In this document: positions 43,742-55,278 of the stretch, in pieces
Layout: each line of letters opens with the position of its first letter
Numbering within the stretch: position 1 is the first letter of the stretch
Origin: Erigeron canadensis
Taxonomy: Eukaryota; Streptophyta; Magnoliopsida; Asterales; Asteraceae
NCBI RefSeq assembly: GCF_010389155.1
Contig: NC_057765.1
Span: forward strand, 39,947,559-40,011,558
Direction: 5' to 3'
DNA: 64,000 nucleotides
The notes under the pieces: generated by a model
Told to the model about the DNA's origin: nothing
Seen by the model: only the letters and a program-made list of their open reading frames with translations
Databases searched by the model: none
Made by a program: the position numbers and the translations under genes

Positions 43742-44590
43742 TAATTCTACCACCTTTTTATTTGTTCTTTATTTATTTTTTCTCCAGATTGAAATCTAAA
43801 AAATATTCTGTTTCTTTTATGATATGATGATAAATGCATACAAAAGAACTCAAACAAATAAGGTAAGGTGGAAAAATATTCATCTTTTGAAGGGACTTAA
43901 TTTAGTTTTGCTTTTAATCCAAAATTTACCCTTTAAAAATTGTTCAAGACAGATTTTTTAGGACAGCCATGGGTTGGGATTGTTTGTTAGTGGACAACAT
44001 TGGACTAAACTTGGAACTAGAATTACAATTGCATTTTACTTTTTTCTTTTATCTTAAACTAAATGTTTGCATCTTTAACTTATTTGTTATTAAAAAAATA
44101 AGTGAATGAGAATACTCTAGTCTAATGTACCATTTTGATACCTGAAATGCATGTCGCATAGAACTTATGCATAATGACTCACCATTGTCACTATGACTCA
44201 CAAGATATATTTTCTCATTTGCCGCCTTAATGAAAGACCACATACGGCAGGTGAAAGCTGGTCAAGGGCGGATCGCTTTAAGGCTTAAAGCGAAGTTTAA
44301 GGGCCTAGCTCTTTCTGTTTACTCATTCAATAATGTTGTTTTATCGATCTATATATTTTGTTAAAAAATTTCTATTTTCTAGTGATGTGCCTGAATCTTG
44401 TTACCTCATCATTTGGGCAAAACTATATACGCTTAAAATTGGATGAGGTCTATTCGTTATTCATTAATTGTCATCTTCTTTTGTCATTGTAAAGCTATAG
44501 TTTTCAATCATATCCAAGATCGCGGATAAGCACACGCAATTACATAGTTGAATTTTTAGGTATCAAAATAATTATAGTAGTAGAACAATA
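43742..44590. other. LIM gene upstream region
   Basis: AT-rich; contains the promoter of the minus-strand LIM gene, though no convincing TATA box could be fixed. No other gene seen. Confidence 0.35.
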
Positions 44591-44611
44591 ATAAAAAGAT
44601 CCCCCTTTATC

Positions 44612-44929
44612 TATACTCTATATTAAAAAAAATACTCCCCATGTTGAAAGTTACATGGAGAAATGTCTAAAATGTCCTCCTATGTAATATTTACAACTAC
44701 AAGGCTACAACCCTTTAAAATATTTTCACATACACTATTCTCTTAACATTAATAATTAAATTACACTATCAATCCTTTATTTTTCTAAAATATCTCAATT
44801 AACATTTTAAATCAATTACTTTTATATGAATTATCTACGGCACTCGATGTCGCATCCACCACCAACACTCGTCTCCACCGTCACCGTCACGACCACCGCC
44901 GCATCGCGCGGGTAGAATCTTTAAGTTCA
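44612..44929 (+). mobile_element. Degenerate Helitron-like element
   Basis: A TCTATATTAAAAAAAATAC start, CCACC/CGTCACCG-rich right part and GCCGCATCGCGCGGGTAGAAT near the end resemble the Helitron elements at 12424 and 54451. The terminal CTAG is not at the expected distance, so the 3' end is lost. Similar decayed blocks are at 52894, 53590 and 60545. Confidence 0.35.
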
Positions 44930-44937
44930 ACTTAAAC

Positions 44938-45467
44938 TAGGCATGAGCATATGGACCGGAAACCCGAAGCCCGACCAAGACCCGACCGAGACCGACCCGG
45001 ACCGGCCCGACCGAGCCACAATCGGTCCGGTCTTCGGTCTGTGATTTCCTGCAACTTCGGTCTTCGGTCCGGTTCGGTCCAAAACCCGGAAAATGCCGGT
45101 CCAAGACCGAAACCCGACTTTGACTGTGGGCTTAAGTGTTTAATGGGTTTATTATGGGCTTTAGTCTTCATTTGAGTCCAAAACTCCAACCTGCAGCCTC
45201 CTGTCCAACATACAAAATGAGTCCAACATCCAAAAAGAGTCCAATACTCCAAAAATGAGCCCAGCAAAGCCACACAAGTCCAACATCTCAAGCCCATTTC
45301 TCATTTTCGGTCCAACCCTACATAGACCGGGACTGGCCCGAGGAAACCCGGGACCGAACCGGACCGACCGAGCTTGTTTCGGTCCGGTCTTCGGTTTGAG
45401 TTTTTATGTCATTTCGGTCTTCGGTCCACATCGGTCCGGTCCGGTCTTTTAACCGTGCTCATGCCTA
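44938..45467. mobile_element. 530-bp hAT element with perfect 8-bp duplication
   Basis: TAGGCATGAGCA at the left and TGCTCATGCCTA at the right are a perfect 12-base inverted repeat. ACTTAAAC flanks it on both sides (44930-44937 and 45468-45475). An 8-bp duplication and TAGG start indicate the hAT superfamily. The subterminal regions are packed with CGGTCCGGTC and GACCGGACC motifs, the kind of repeated sites hAT transposases bind. Open frames on both strands here come from those repeats. A tandem ACTTAAACAGTTAAACTCA unit follows at 45468-45510. Confidence 0.85.
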
Positions 45468-45510
45468 ACTTAAACAGTTAAACTCAACTTAAACAGTTAA
45501 ACTCGAATAA

Positions 45511-46288
45511 AAAGATACCCCTTATAAATAGTTAAACTCAACTTAAACACTTACTTTTCTAATCAATAAAATCCATAAATAATCCTTAAGTTCAACACGA
45601 ATCTTTGACAGAAAAGGACCTTTATCTTTAAATAGATTAGGTCGCATGTGATGTGATGTTTGGGCTTTTCCAATTTGCCCCCTCCCAGGTTCAGTGGGTG
45701 CTAATTAAATTTAACCATTAGCCCCGGTGGTTCGGTTTGTGGGCCTTATCCTTGTGGCTCTATTAAAGTAATACTATGAATCATCTCTTGTAAGGTCTAC
45801 CTAAAGTTATGCAGTTATGCAACTTTTGGTATACTACGGAAACAAAGTAACGTTATAATTAAACGCCATATAAAAAATATAAAAATATACATCTACGATT
45901 CTTAATTATATTTTTCGTAATGATGAGCAATTAATTAATACTCGTAGATAACAATTATTTTTTGAAGGATTTATTTATAGTTTAGGAAAAAGAAGATTCA
46001 GAAAACCAATGAAATCGAATGAATATTTGCACATTGAAATGCTAGACACCATATGCTACCAGCAGCTGCTTGTTTTGATTCATAAAAACTATGGGGTTAA
46101 TTTCTATTTAACTCACCCATAGATTCTTCCCTACAAATTTACCCTTTAAATTAAACACTAGCAAGTAGCACCAATACGTACTTACAATAAAGTGAAAATC
46201 CTTACTTAATTTTCACAATTAAATATCTATACAATTAACATTTATTTCCATTATTTTCGTCGAGTTAAATTTATCTAGCCAAAAATTA
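45511..46288. other. Upstream region of the small gene
   Basis: No transposon or coding run recognised; it should contain the promoter of the gene at 46289. Confidence 0.35.
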
Positions 46289-46504
46289 ATGGACGTCTAT
46301 ATATCAGAAGAATACATGGTGAAGCGACGAATGGAGAAGAAAAACGCTGCTAATGCAAAGTGCGGCGGATCCAACAACACCTACAAGGACGATAAGAATG
46401 GCGAAAAGGTGACAAAAAAGGGCTACTCGCCATCGCTTGCATATCAACAAAATGAGAATGGATTCGGGGAAAATCCGGTTTTTAACTTTTGTTTCTCGCC
46501 TTGA
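46289..46504 (+). CDS. Small conserved-looking plant protein, 71 residues
   Basis: Starts MDVYISEEYMVKRRMEKKNA, has a charged Lys/Asn/Gly middle (KDDKNGEKVTKKG) and ends NPVFNFCFSP before three consecutive TGA codons. An M-D/E-VYxSEEYxxRRRxEKK opening and a short hydrophobic C-terminus ending CFS are, as I recall, features of a family of small plant proteins of unknown function. There is no signal peptide or membrane helix. GC content and codon use are better than in the flanking AT-rich DNA, which favours a real gene. Confidence 0.6.
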   Translation: MDVYISEEYMVKRRMEKKNAANAKCGGSNNTYKDDKNGEKVTKKGYSPSLAYQQNENGFGENPVFNFCFSP

Positions 46505-46734
46505 TGATGAGTAAGTAATTAACTAATTATCTTTTTTTTCTTTCTTGCCATAATATATATGGCAATGTATGTATGTACGTAGTATCAAATTTTGATAGAT
46601 GCTATATATATAGTTGGTATTATATCTGTGTCATAATTGTAGTTACTGTATTATTATTATCTCTTTGCTGCAATATTATATCGTTGACAATTTAACGCTT
46701 TAAATGATCCGTTTATACATAAAATTTACGAGCA

Positions 46735-46860
46735 GTATGGTTAGATCAGTAGTAAACATTATGATTTTTGGAGACAGAGGTCATAGGTTCGATCTTCATT
46801 ACATACAAATACAAATGTTAGATGGCATTTTTTACCATTTACGCACAAAAATAAGCAGGA
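46735..46860 (+). mobile_element. tRNA-derived SINE-like fragment
   Basis: TATGGTTAGATCAGTAGTAAA resembles an A box region, and GGTCATAGGTTCGATCTTC contains a B box (GGTTCGATC). ACATACAAATACAAATGTTAG then follows as in the element at 895. No coding function. Confidence 0.4.
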
Positions 46861-47119
46861 AGTATTTTTTTTACGAGGGTGACAACTATATAGGCACAAA
46901 CAACACACAATATAATGGTACAAAGTAGGTAATAGCGTAAACAACACACACGAATATAGGACGTACAAACAATGAAAAATTAAGAAAACAGCCTCGTTAT
47001 CAATACTCTAACTTCAAGAAATCAACTCGAGGGAATGAAACTTAAAAATACCACAATTATGTACTCATAGTCACGACTTGGCCAAGCTTAATTTATAATC
47101 ACGTGAATGAATCGAACTT

Positions 47120-47488
47120 CTATAGGTTCTTTTCAATGGTACTATCATCTTCATTCGGATCAAGATGACTAGCCGCGTTAGGATGAACCAAGTCAATGAG
47201 GAAATCAAAGACATCTGTCGCCGCCACTGCAGATGCAACGTCTTCTTTGTGTAGAGTTCTTCTTTTGCCTTGGATAGTCATGTTCCAAGATCTCTTGGTA
47301 AGTTCCTCGATAAAAAGCTCACAAGCTTTTGAGAACACGAGTGGTGCCTCTCCTGAGATCATCTTCACATCCACACTTGATTTTTTCATGATCTTCTTGA
47401 TCCTTGCCAATGGCAACAAATGCGGTCCAGTTTTCCCCGATATCCCTCCTCCAGATAAAATTCCTGAATACGTCCCTGCTTGCCTCAT
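47120..47488 (-). CDS. NF-YC-type histone-fold transcription factor subunit
   Basis: Intronless, 122 residues, ATG at 47488-47486. [12 protein letters not shown] (alpha-1 and loop 1), [20 protein letters not shown] (alpha-2), [28 protein letters not shown] and DFLIDLV are the NF-YC core in order, about residues 25-102. The ISAEAP-type motif is ISGEAP here. NF-YC pairs with NF-YB and with NF-YA binds CCAAT boxes, or with CONSTANS-like proteins. Typical NF-YC proteins have long Gln-rich ends; this one has only a 24-residue Gly/Ser N-terminus and a 20-residue acidic C-terminus, so it is a short, possibly divergent member. The lack of introns is normal for plant NF-YC genes. Confidence 0.85.
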   Translation of the reverse strand: MRQAGTYSGILSGGGISGKTGPHLLPLARIKKIMKKSSVDVKMISGEAPLVFSKACELFIEELTKRSWNMTIQGKRRTLHKEDVASAVAATDVFDFLIDLVHPNAASHLDPNEDDSTIEKNL

Positions 47489-47555
47489 CTCGATCTAGCT
47501 AATTAATCTTGAATCAACACGAGAATTGAAGAGAGCTAATTAATTAAAAAATTGA

Positions 47556-47561
47556 TATATA
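47556..47561 (-). promoter_or_regulatory. TATA box of the NF-YC gene
   Basis: The minus strand reads GTTATATATCAA about 70 bases before the ATG at 47488, giving a leader of roughly 40 bases. Confidence 0.45.
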
Positions 47562-47564
47562 ACA

Positions 47565-47968
47565 AACTGATGGCCCCTCGCAAGCGTTATAAATTTAAGA
47601 TTTTAAGGAGGTGAATTATAATTAGTGAACAATGGAAATATAGATGGTTGAAAAGGGGAGGAAAAAATGATAGTTCAACAAAGTTGGAGGAGAAAGCTAG
47701 GGAATTGATATGATCAAAAATTATGAAAATTTACAGAAACTTAGCTAAATAAAAAGAAAGGTTCAGACGGAAGAGTTAAGTTTCAAGATTTCTCTAACAA
47801 ATTAAACAAGCTAGATATATACATATGATCAAAGCAAAAAAACACAATGCATCTTTTTCTAAGCAAGATTATATTAATAGATTGATATTGATATGATGAG
47901 ATGAGATAGACTAACTTTTGGTAATTTATATATAATGTAGAAATTAATGTGTGACAATAATAAACAAG

Positions 47969-48007
<39 letters not shown>

Positions 48008-49248
48008 AAATATGGTTTATTTAAGAGTGGCCGGCCAGGTTCGCGCCAGCGTAATTGCATGCTACATCTTAACTTGGATGGCCGGCTTTTTATGTCACTA
48101 TACCAAATCAATTTTACTATATATTCACATGTGTTTTTAGTGTATGTTTTTTAACTTGGTACTTATTTTTTGTATGTATGATCATCAAACTTGGAGCCAT
48201 TCAATAATCAGTTGGTTGTTCGGTTATTATCTAATTAACTCTGTATAGTATCGCGATGGAGCCAGAGAACCCATAACATTTGTATTTAACAATAAATTTC
48301 AAAAATATGATCTTATCAAACATTTGTACCTAGCTGAAGATACCACTAAACCAAAAGTCGTCATATAAGTTTTAGATTAAGTAATCGATGAAAAATAATC
48401 TAAATTAGCTGTGATTACTTTTTAATTAGAACCAAATGAAGTTTCGATATCTGGTTTTAGTAGATAAAATATTTTGACCAAAGAAAACATTCAAAATAAA
48501 TTATTACAACATGGTATTATGTTGATTAACTATTATCAAATTAATAAATTATTATTATTAATTAATTATAGCTGTTATTTAAATTGACTTAGGCTGATTA
48601 CATGATTTTGTTTGTTAGTTGGTGACATATATATACTAAAGTCAACATGCTTACGTATATATTTCACATTTAAGTAATTAGCAATGATATATTTAGCATC
48701 GGTTGAATTTTATATATTATCAATTTAAAATGCTAAGCTAAAAAAAAAAAAGAGTTTTATGGCAATTAGCATTTCGATCTTTTTGGCACGTAGCTTTGAT
48801 AAAGACCAATAACTTTTGCTTTAGGCGAAAAGTTTAAGATATTTTCAACGAAGTCTTATAACATGATCATATTTAATTAATTAATTACGAATACATGTAC
48901 GTTGAAAAAGAAAACTTAAATGTATAGTTATTGTACGTATTTATTAATTAACTATAACTTTTATATATCCGGGTGTTGCCCCGAATTGCCGTCGCGTGAT
49001 GTAAATATACATCTAGCATTACCCAGTTTGGACACTTAAAGTTTATTATAAAGGGTAGAAATTTAAAAAAATGGGTGGTCAAAGTTGAAAAATCAAGAGT
49101 TTGATAATAAAAGTTAGAAACCTTAATATAAGAAATATAAAGTAAAAAAAAAAAAAAAAAGATTTGATGACTAGCTAAAGTTCAAAACCCAAAAGTTAAT
49201 TAATAAAAATTAAAAACTTTAAAAAGTAAATTATACTTAAGTTTGTAT
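47565..49248. other. No recognised gene; TA microsatellite
   Basis: An uninterrupted TA repeat lies at about 47971-48003. 48970-49010 has CGGGTGTTGCCCCGAATTGC, a GC-rich patch like a decayed Helitron hairpin. The rest is AT-rich. Confidence 0.45.
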
Positions 49249-49823
49249 AAAAATAAAGGGTTAAGTCACTGGATGACTAATGTACTTTTATTTATTTACA
49301 TGGTTGTCCATTAAACTGGATTATTGATATGTATCACCAACATACTTTTTAATTTTTTACATGGTTGCCCATTTTTGACCTGATAACCTGTTGTAGTAAG
49401 TTAAACTTTTTTTTTTTAATTCAAAATTCATAAGTTCATTTATTTATCTACTTATCTCTCTTCCAATATGGGTTAATCATTAATTATAAAAAAAATTGGA
49501 CCAGGAAGGCAAAGATCAAAGATCCAATATATAACTTGGATCAGGAAGGCATCAATCATCTCGTGAGGGATAAACTCAACAAAAATAAACCAACTTCTTT
49601 GATACATCTCGATCTATATTACAAATATCCCATGGAAGACCCAGATCCGAACACTCCATAGAAGACCCAGATTCAAGTTGAAGAAGACCCGGTCAGCCTT
49701 TCAGATTCTCTTTGTTTTCAAATGCGAACTTTTCATTCCAGATTCAATAGACTTGAATTCTTCGATCTTTTTTTCTCTGATTCTCTCTGTTTTTCAAACT
49801 TTGTACACACATATATGTTTTAT

Positions 49824-50016
49824 GGGAAAATGATCCGTACTGCAAACTTTACCTAAGCTTAGGTACTGCCACATTAAAAAAAGTTACATATTAAACCTTT
49901 GAATTTAATAAACATACATAACCCCCCTGAATTTTACATAAACTCCCCCCAAAATTTACATAATCACCCCTGCTTTACCTAAGATAGGTACTGCATGTTT
50001 TACCTAACATTTCCGG
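49824..50016. mobile_element. 193-bp Mutator-type MITE nested in the MULE
   Basis: ATGTTTTAT lies on both sides (49815-49823 and 50017-50025), a 9-bp duplication. The ends are GGGAAAATG and the complement of CCGGAAATG. Mirrored CCTAAGCTTAGGTACTGC and CTAAGATAGGTACTGC motifs lie inside. Confidence 0.75.
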
Positions 50017-50099
50017 ATGTTTTATATATACACACATATATATATATATAATTATAGTACGCGGGGTATTTGTTTATGTATCAATGAAACAGATGCATT

Positions 50100-52020
50100 A
50101 GTGTACCACCCCAAGGTTTTAAAGATAAATAAATTAACTCCCTTTTTGTAGTTTTGACATTAAAATAAATTCTTAGTATTTTATTTTTGTAGCGGGGGTT
50201 AATTTAGTTGGAACTTTAACGGATAGCGGGTAATATACCCACAAAATTAGAAGTGGGTCATGGCACCCCCCAAAATGTGCCAGCCAACTCTTTTTTTATG
50301 AGTCATGTTCCACTCCTTTTCTTTCTTCCCCCATCATTTCTTTCATGCAATTCTTATTGTTCTCTTCAAAAATCAAACTAAAATCCTTCAATTCAAGAAT
50401 AAGATCACCCATAAAATCATCACCATCATCATCAATAATCTTTACCAAGAAAATTAAAGCTAGGGCTTGCGGGTTTTGTGGTGGTGGCCGAAATTGCTAG
50501 AGAAAAGAAAGGAAGAAGAAGTTTCTAACTTAAGTCTAAGCATTAACCTATTGTTTGTTGAGGTATTGAATTCCCCTAATTTAGTTTTTATCTTTCTTTT
50601 TGAATTTAGGGTTCATGGATGAACCAAATTGGGGGTTTTTGCTAGAAAATGAATTATGGCTAATTTTCCCAATTCCTTAGTTAACGTAGTTGTCATTGAG
50701 TTATATGATGTGTTTGATTATGAAATTGATAAGTTCAAAGTAATAATTTGAGTTTGTAAGAAAAGATAAAATTTTGCTAGTTATTGTAATGTGGTTGAAA
50801 AAGGCAAGATGAACTACCTAATATAGTTGTTAAAGGTGAAAGTAACTCAATGACAAATGGGTTGGGTTTTGGGTTTGGAAAAGGCTAGTGAATGAGAATT
50901 TAGTAATTTTGAGCAACTAGATGAAACAGCCACATGTTGGTGGTAAAATGAGATTTTTAGCAAAATGATAGATAATTGAAATTGATGAGTTAGAAAGATT
51001 GAACTTTGTTAAGTGAAACTTGATTTTAAGCCAACTCAAGGAAATTGAGTTTGGGTAAATAGGAATGCTAGTGAATCGTTAGTTTGGCTAAGTGAGTTAG
51101 CCAAGATTGTGAATAAAGTCTTATGTGCATATTGTATTGAATTGATAGGTTGAAAGCTTTGCACTTGTTGTTGCATTGTTGATTGTTGATAGTCACGGAG
51201 GAGGTGAGTATATTTGCATACCTTTATGTATACGTTGGGCCAATTACCATGAGATGTGAATGTTCCAAGCATGGTAATTGGTTCGGCGTTAAGCCCATGT
51301 GGGGCATTGTTTATGAGGCCTAAGAACCTCCGAGGCCTAAGAACCCCATAGTTGATATGAGATAAAGGCCTAAGAACCTTTGAGGCCTAAGAACCTCTTG
51401 AGATTATTGTTTAGCGTATATGGATCCATGTATGTTTTGTTAGCGCAAAAGTGAGTATGCAAGTGATGATATGACGGTATCATTGGCTACATGCGATAGT
51501 CTTTTGTGTTTTTGCCCTCCTTCGTATGTATAATTGTATGCAAGTATATTCACTAAGCCTTTGCTTATATTTTAGATGTTTACCCTCTTATAGGTAGTTC
51601 CGGAGGAAGGAACTATTGATTGTTGATTGAAAATAATTGATTTAGAGTTTGAAGCGATTTTGGACGTCTTGAAGGTAATTAGGTCATTCCCGGGCGAATG
51701 ACGATCTTTTGGTATAGAAGCTTAGTTGTCCCTCATTTCTTGGCTCATGGTACATTTTAGTTTGGGGTCATGCTTTTGGGTAAATTTCTGTAAACGTTCC
51801 AGTTGTAAAGTTTTTGGATAGTTGTGAATTCATAATTTTGGTCAAAAAGGTGTCAAAGTGGGTAAATGACCCGTTTGATGGAAACCTTGATTTTGTGTAC
51901 TCGTTGGTGTTGTAATTGTGTTTGAAATGTGTCTTTATAGTTGTTAGAATATTTGAAATTTAGTTTATGGAAGTTGGGCAAATGAATATTATAGTTTGGA
52001 GTTGTTTGGTGTGTCAAATG
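50100..52020 (+). mobile_element. Gypsy-LTR-like stretch inside the MULE
   Basis: TGTACCACCCCAAGG near 50102 resembles the start of plant Ty3/gypsy LTRs. GGCCTAAGAACC-type units repeat at 51319-51400, and GGAGGAAGGAACTATTGATTG at about 51602 resembles parts of such LTRs. No TG..CA boundary pair with a 5-bp duplication was found and there is no gag-pol, so this is a resemblance only. Confidence 0.3.
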
Positions 52021-52049
52021 GCTGGTTTTTGCATCAGGTGCAGGTCAGA

Positions 52050-52262
52050 AAATGCCCACTGCGGCGCAGTGGGAGTGGTCTAGACCCATTGCGGCGCAGT
52101 GGGGGTTTTTCACCTCGCAGGTCAGAAATTTTCCACTGAGTCGCAGTGGAAGGTGTCCAACCCCACTGCGGCGCAGTGGGAGGTTTTTCACCTCGCAGGT
52201 CAGAAATTTTTCACTGTGTCGCAGTGGAGGTGTTCTAACCCCATTGAGTCGCAGTGGGGGTA
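52050..52262. repeat. Six-hairpin palindrome block
   Basis: Six palindromes in about 210 bases: CCCACTGCGGCGCAGTGGG (52056 and 52163), CCCATTGCGGCGCAGTGGG (52085), CCACTGAGTCGCAGTGG (52133), CACTGTGTCGCAGTG (52212) and CCCATTGAGTCGCAGTGGG (52240). The loops are 3 bases (GGC or GTC). The spacer TTTTTCACCTCGCAGGTCAG recurs twice. Both strands have open frames of about 86 codons through it, only because the repeats avoid stops. Confidence 0.85.
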
Positions 52263-52893
52263 AAAAAAAAAAATTGTATTTTTGGTTTATCGAGTCGGGT
52301 CCTTTCAATTAGGACTTAATTTTAAGTCTTGTTTTGATATTTTCTTTTACTTTTTTATTAATCTAAAATTACAAGCCCAAGACTTATTGTTGCTTTCATC
52401 TATCCTGGCTTGTTTTGATTTATTAGTATTTCTGTCCTTTTTGTCTTTTCTTTTATTCTTTTTTTAGAGAACGAGGGATATCTTGACTTGTATATTGATA
52501 GAAAAATGGATGAATGTTGAATTTGGAAAAAGTGTAATAATTTTTTTAATGAAAGATATATCTTTTTAGGGTGATATTGATGAAATCTGGAAATGTTTGA
52601 TGACATCTGGAAATGAATATACAACGATGATGAAATCTGGAAATTAACTCTACTTTAATTAAAAAGAAAAACATTTAACCTGTTATAGCAGGTCATCAGG
52701 TAAAAAATAGGCAACCATGTAAAAAATTGAAAAATATGTGGGCGATACATATGGATAATCCAGTTTCATGGGCAACCATATAAATGAGTGAAAATACATT
52801 AGTCATCTAGTGACTTAACCCAAAAATAAAAACTTAATAGTTAAGTGGTAAAAATAAAATACTCAAAAAGTATACTATCTAAATTCTAAACTT

Positions 52894-53246
52894 CTAAACT
52901 CCTTTATAATAATTATATAACCCTTAATCCCTTATTTTAGAAAAATGTTAGATTATAGTTAAATGAAAAAGTATTAAATTATCTTTAATAAACATCATGC
53001 ATCTATGGAAAGGGTTATTAGAGATTATCAAATTTGTCATTAATGAATTAATTTACACTTTAAAATCTTATATCGCTAATTTACATTCTAAACCCATATC
53101 TTTCAAATTATTTCTACTATTAACATTATATCAACTTATACAGTTACACCACTCGATACCAATTGGCGATGTCATCACCACCCGCGCGTCACCAATACCA
53201 ATAAACCGTCGTTACCGCCACCACATTGCGCAGGTACCATGCTAGC
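52894..53246 (+). mobile_element. Degenerate Helitron-like element
   Basis: TCTAAACTCCTTTATAATA start, a CACCCGCGCGTCACC stretch and a GCGCAGGTACCATGCTAG end. TTAATGAATTAATTTACAC is shared with 60618 and, in part, 53665. The hairpin is imperfect and the base after CTAG is C rather than T, so the end is doubtful. Confidence 0.35.
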
Positions 53247-53589
53247 AATTAAAACAATAGGAAAAAGACTATATATATATATATATATATGAGAGAGATA
53301 TCATCATGACGTCAGCTGACATCAGCACCGACACTGTAGCTAAGTACTTCATTCTTTATTATATACGTATATAATAATGTGTGGAGACTGGAGAGAATAT
53401 GAATTTCGGAACATTCAATTTAATTAATTTTTGGAGTGAACCTTGAACGTATGGTACGAGATTGTTATAAACGCCGAAGTCCCCAACACACGCACAATGG
53501 CAATTAAAGGTTGTTTCATTTTGATATAGTTTTGATACCATTTGTCCTTGTTTTGTGTTTGTTATATAGATTTTTATGCGGAGTCTTCT

Positions 53590-53870
53590 TTATAAAAGTT
53601 ATTCACCTTTATTGAAAAGTTAGGAAAATAAGATATGCGAAATGACCATCTTAATCTTAATAAACTAATTTACACAATTAGTCCCTTATCTTTTAATATG
53701 TATCCATCATTCCTTTAGTTCAATTATTTTTACATCAATTATCACCACTTGCCGCCGCCGCCATCATCACTCGCCGCATCACCACTCGTTGCCGATACTA
53801 CCACACCGCCGTCACAACTACTATATATTGACGCATTACACGAGTACCCTGTTAGTTGGAAAGAAAATTG
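53590..53870 (+). mobile_element. Degenerate Helitron-like element
   Basis: TTGAAAAGTTAGGAAAATAAG, TAAACTAATTTACACAATTAG and CCGCCGCCGCCATCATC, then ACGCATTACACGAGTACCC, the same layout as 60545-60800. Terminal CTAG has become TTAG. Confidence 0.35.
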
Positions 53871-54450
53871 GTTACTTAGTTGAATAATATGAGTTTGGGT
53901 AAAAATCAAAGTATTTTCCTCTATTTCAATAGTTACATCATGAGTATTTTTATCAACTTGATTTACATTTAAACTTATTCACAATTGGTATCTATGTGAC
54001 CTAATGACTTGGTCACGAGTAATGAGAAAAATTGTTATCATGTGTTAAATTTTATTGACATTTCTTGTTATTATTTTGGTGAGATATAGGTTTGGTGAAA
54101 TGTTAACATACTTTTCATTTTATTTACAGTTAGTGTTTTAAAAAATATTTTCCCACTTTTATTTTCACTGACTCGTCTTTTCAGTTTTTTAACGATTTTA
54201 GCGTTTTTTCTGACTACTTATTAATTTAATTAGCATTTGAATACTTTGATTGATAAATAAACAAATGTCTCCGCCCCATCTATTAGCATTTAGCTAGATG
54301 ATTTAGAAGTCATCTTAACCATTAATCTATAATACAGTTTAAAATATTTGATTTGTGACTAAATTTTTGAAATTTTAATTATCATCATAATTAGCATTAC
54401 CTAATACGTATCATTTTTCATTCATATTATATATTATATATATATATATA

Positions 54451-54922
54451 CTAGGTGTTTTACCTACCCGCACGATGTGCGGTTATTAAATTTATTTTTT
54501 GAAAATAATTTTGACACGGATAATACAAAGAATTGATTTAATGATAAAAAATTTATTTATAAATTACCGAGTATAATTTATATGTGTGAGTAACAAACAA
54601 ACTTACATGTTAATAATTTTATTGAACCTGATTAAGTTATTATACATGTAAAAATCTAAATAATTTTTTTTTTTGTCAAAATCAAACGATGACCATAACA
54701 AATTCCATAAACCCCAAAATAGTTTATTAATATTTATATTTGATGAGAATTTATTAAAATATCTTTGCCATATATAGAATTTTTAGAATTCATTAAATAT
54801 GTTTAAATAAAATAATTATTATAAAAATGACATATGGGATAAAAGCTTATGTGTTAATTTTTAAAAATAGCTTTAAATTGAAAGAGGTTTTAAAATATTA
54901 AGATAACTACTCTTTTAATAGA
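54451..54922 (-). mobile_element. 472-bp non-autonomous Helitron
   Basis: On the minus strand it begins TCTATTAAAAGAGTAG after A and ends with hairpin CCGCACATCGTGCGG, GTAGGTAAAACAC and CTAG before T. The TC...CTAG ends, hairpin and A/T insertion site are as expected for a Helitron. The GATA repeat at the start makes the first base uncertain by four. Confidence 0.7.
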
Positions 54923-55240
54923 TAGATAGATATTGATTTTAGATAATCATTTTCATATTTCAATATTATTATAGCAATAATAACAATCACATTTTTATAT
55001 ACATGTGTGTTAAATAATCCTTAACATCGGAGCGGCAATTACTTTTTGACACATGTAATAAATAATTAAGAAGATACTCTTCTGGTTCTTAACTACAAGT
55101 ATTACTCCAGTAGACAAACACATTATTAACTAAACAAAGTTGAACTGATTCGGTACTCAAAAAGGTTTTATTAAACTTTGAGGAGTAGACAATCGTTTAT
55201 TTAGTGACCTAAATCATGAGCATCACCAAATAATTATTTT

Positions 55241-55278
<38 letters not shown>

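Larger units (their letters stand above)
49258..52821. mobile_element. 3.56-kb Mutator-like element
   Basis: AAAAATAAA flanks both sides (49249-49257 and 52822-52830), a perfect 9-bp duplication. The ends are long inverted repeats of about 160 bp: GGGTTAAGTCACTGGATGAC at the left; the right end's complement reads GGGTTAAGTCACTAGATGAC, and both continue through TTTTTTACATGGTTGCC. There is no transposase frame. The interior holds a nested 193-bp element (49824-50016), a gypsy-LTR-like stretch (about 50100-52020) and a six-hairpin block (52050-52262). Confidence 0.8.

Noticed and set aside
44932..45452. Three open frames including a 121-codon one
   Set aside because: They are read from CGGTCC/GGACCG repeats within the hAT element and occur on both strands.
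47196..47498. Plus-strand 100-codon frame
   Set aside because: Antisense shadow of the NF-YC gene.
52045..52312. Two 86-codon frames on opposite strands
   Set aside because: Both follow the hairpin repeats; repeated peptides such as AAQWE are not evidence of a protein.
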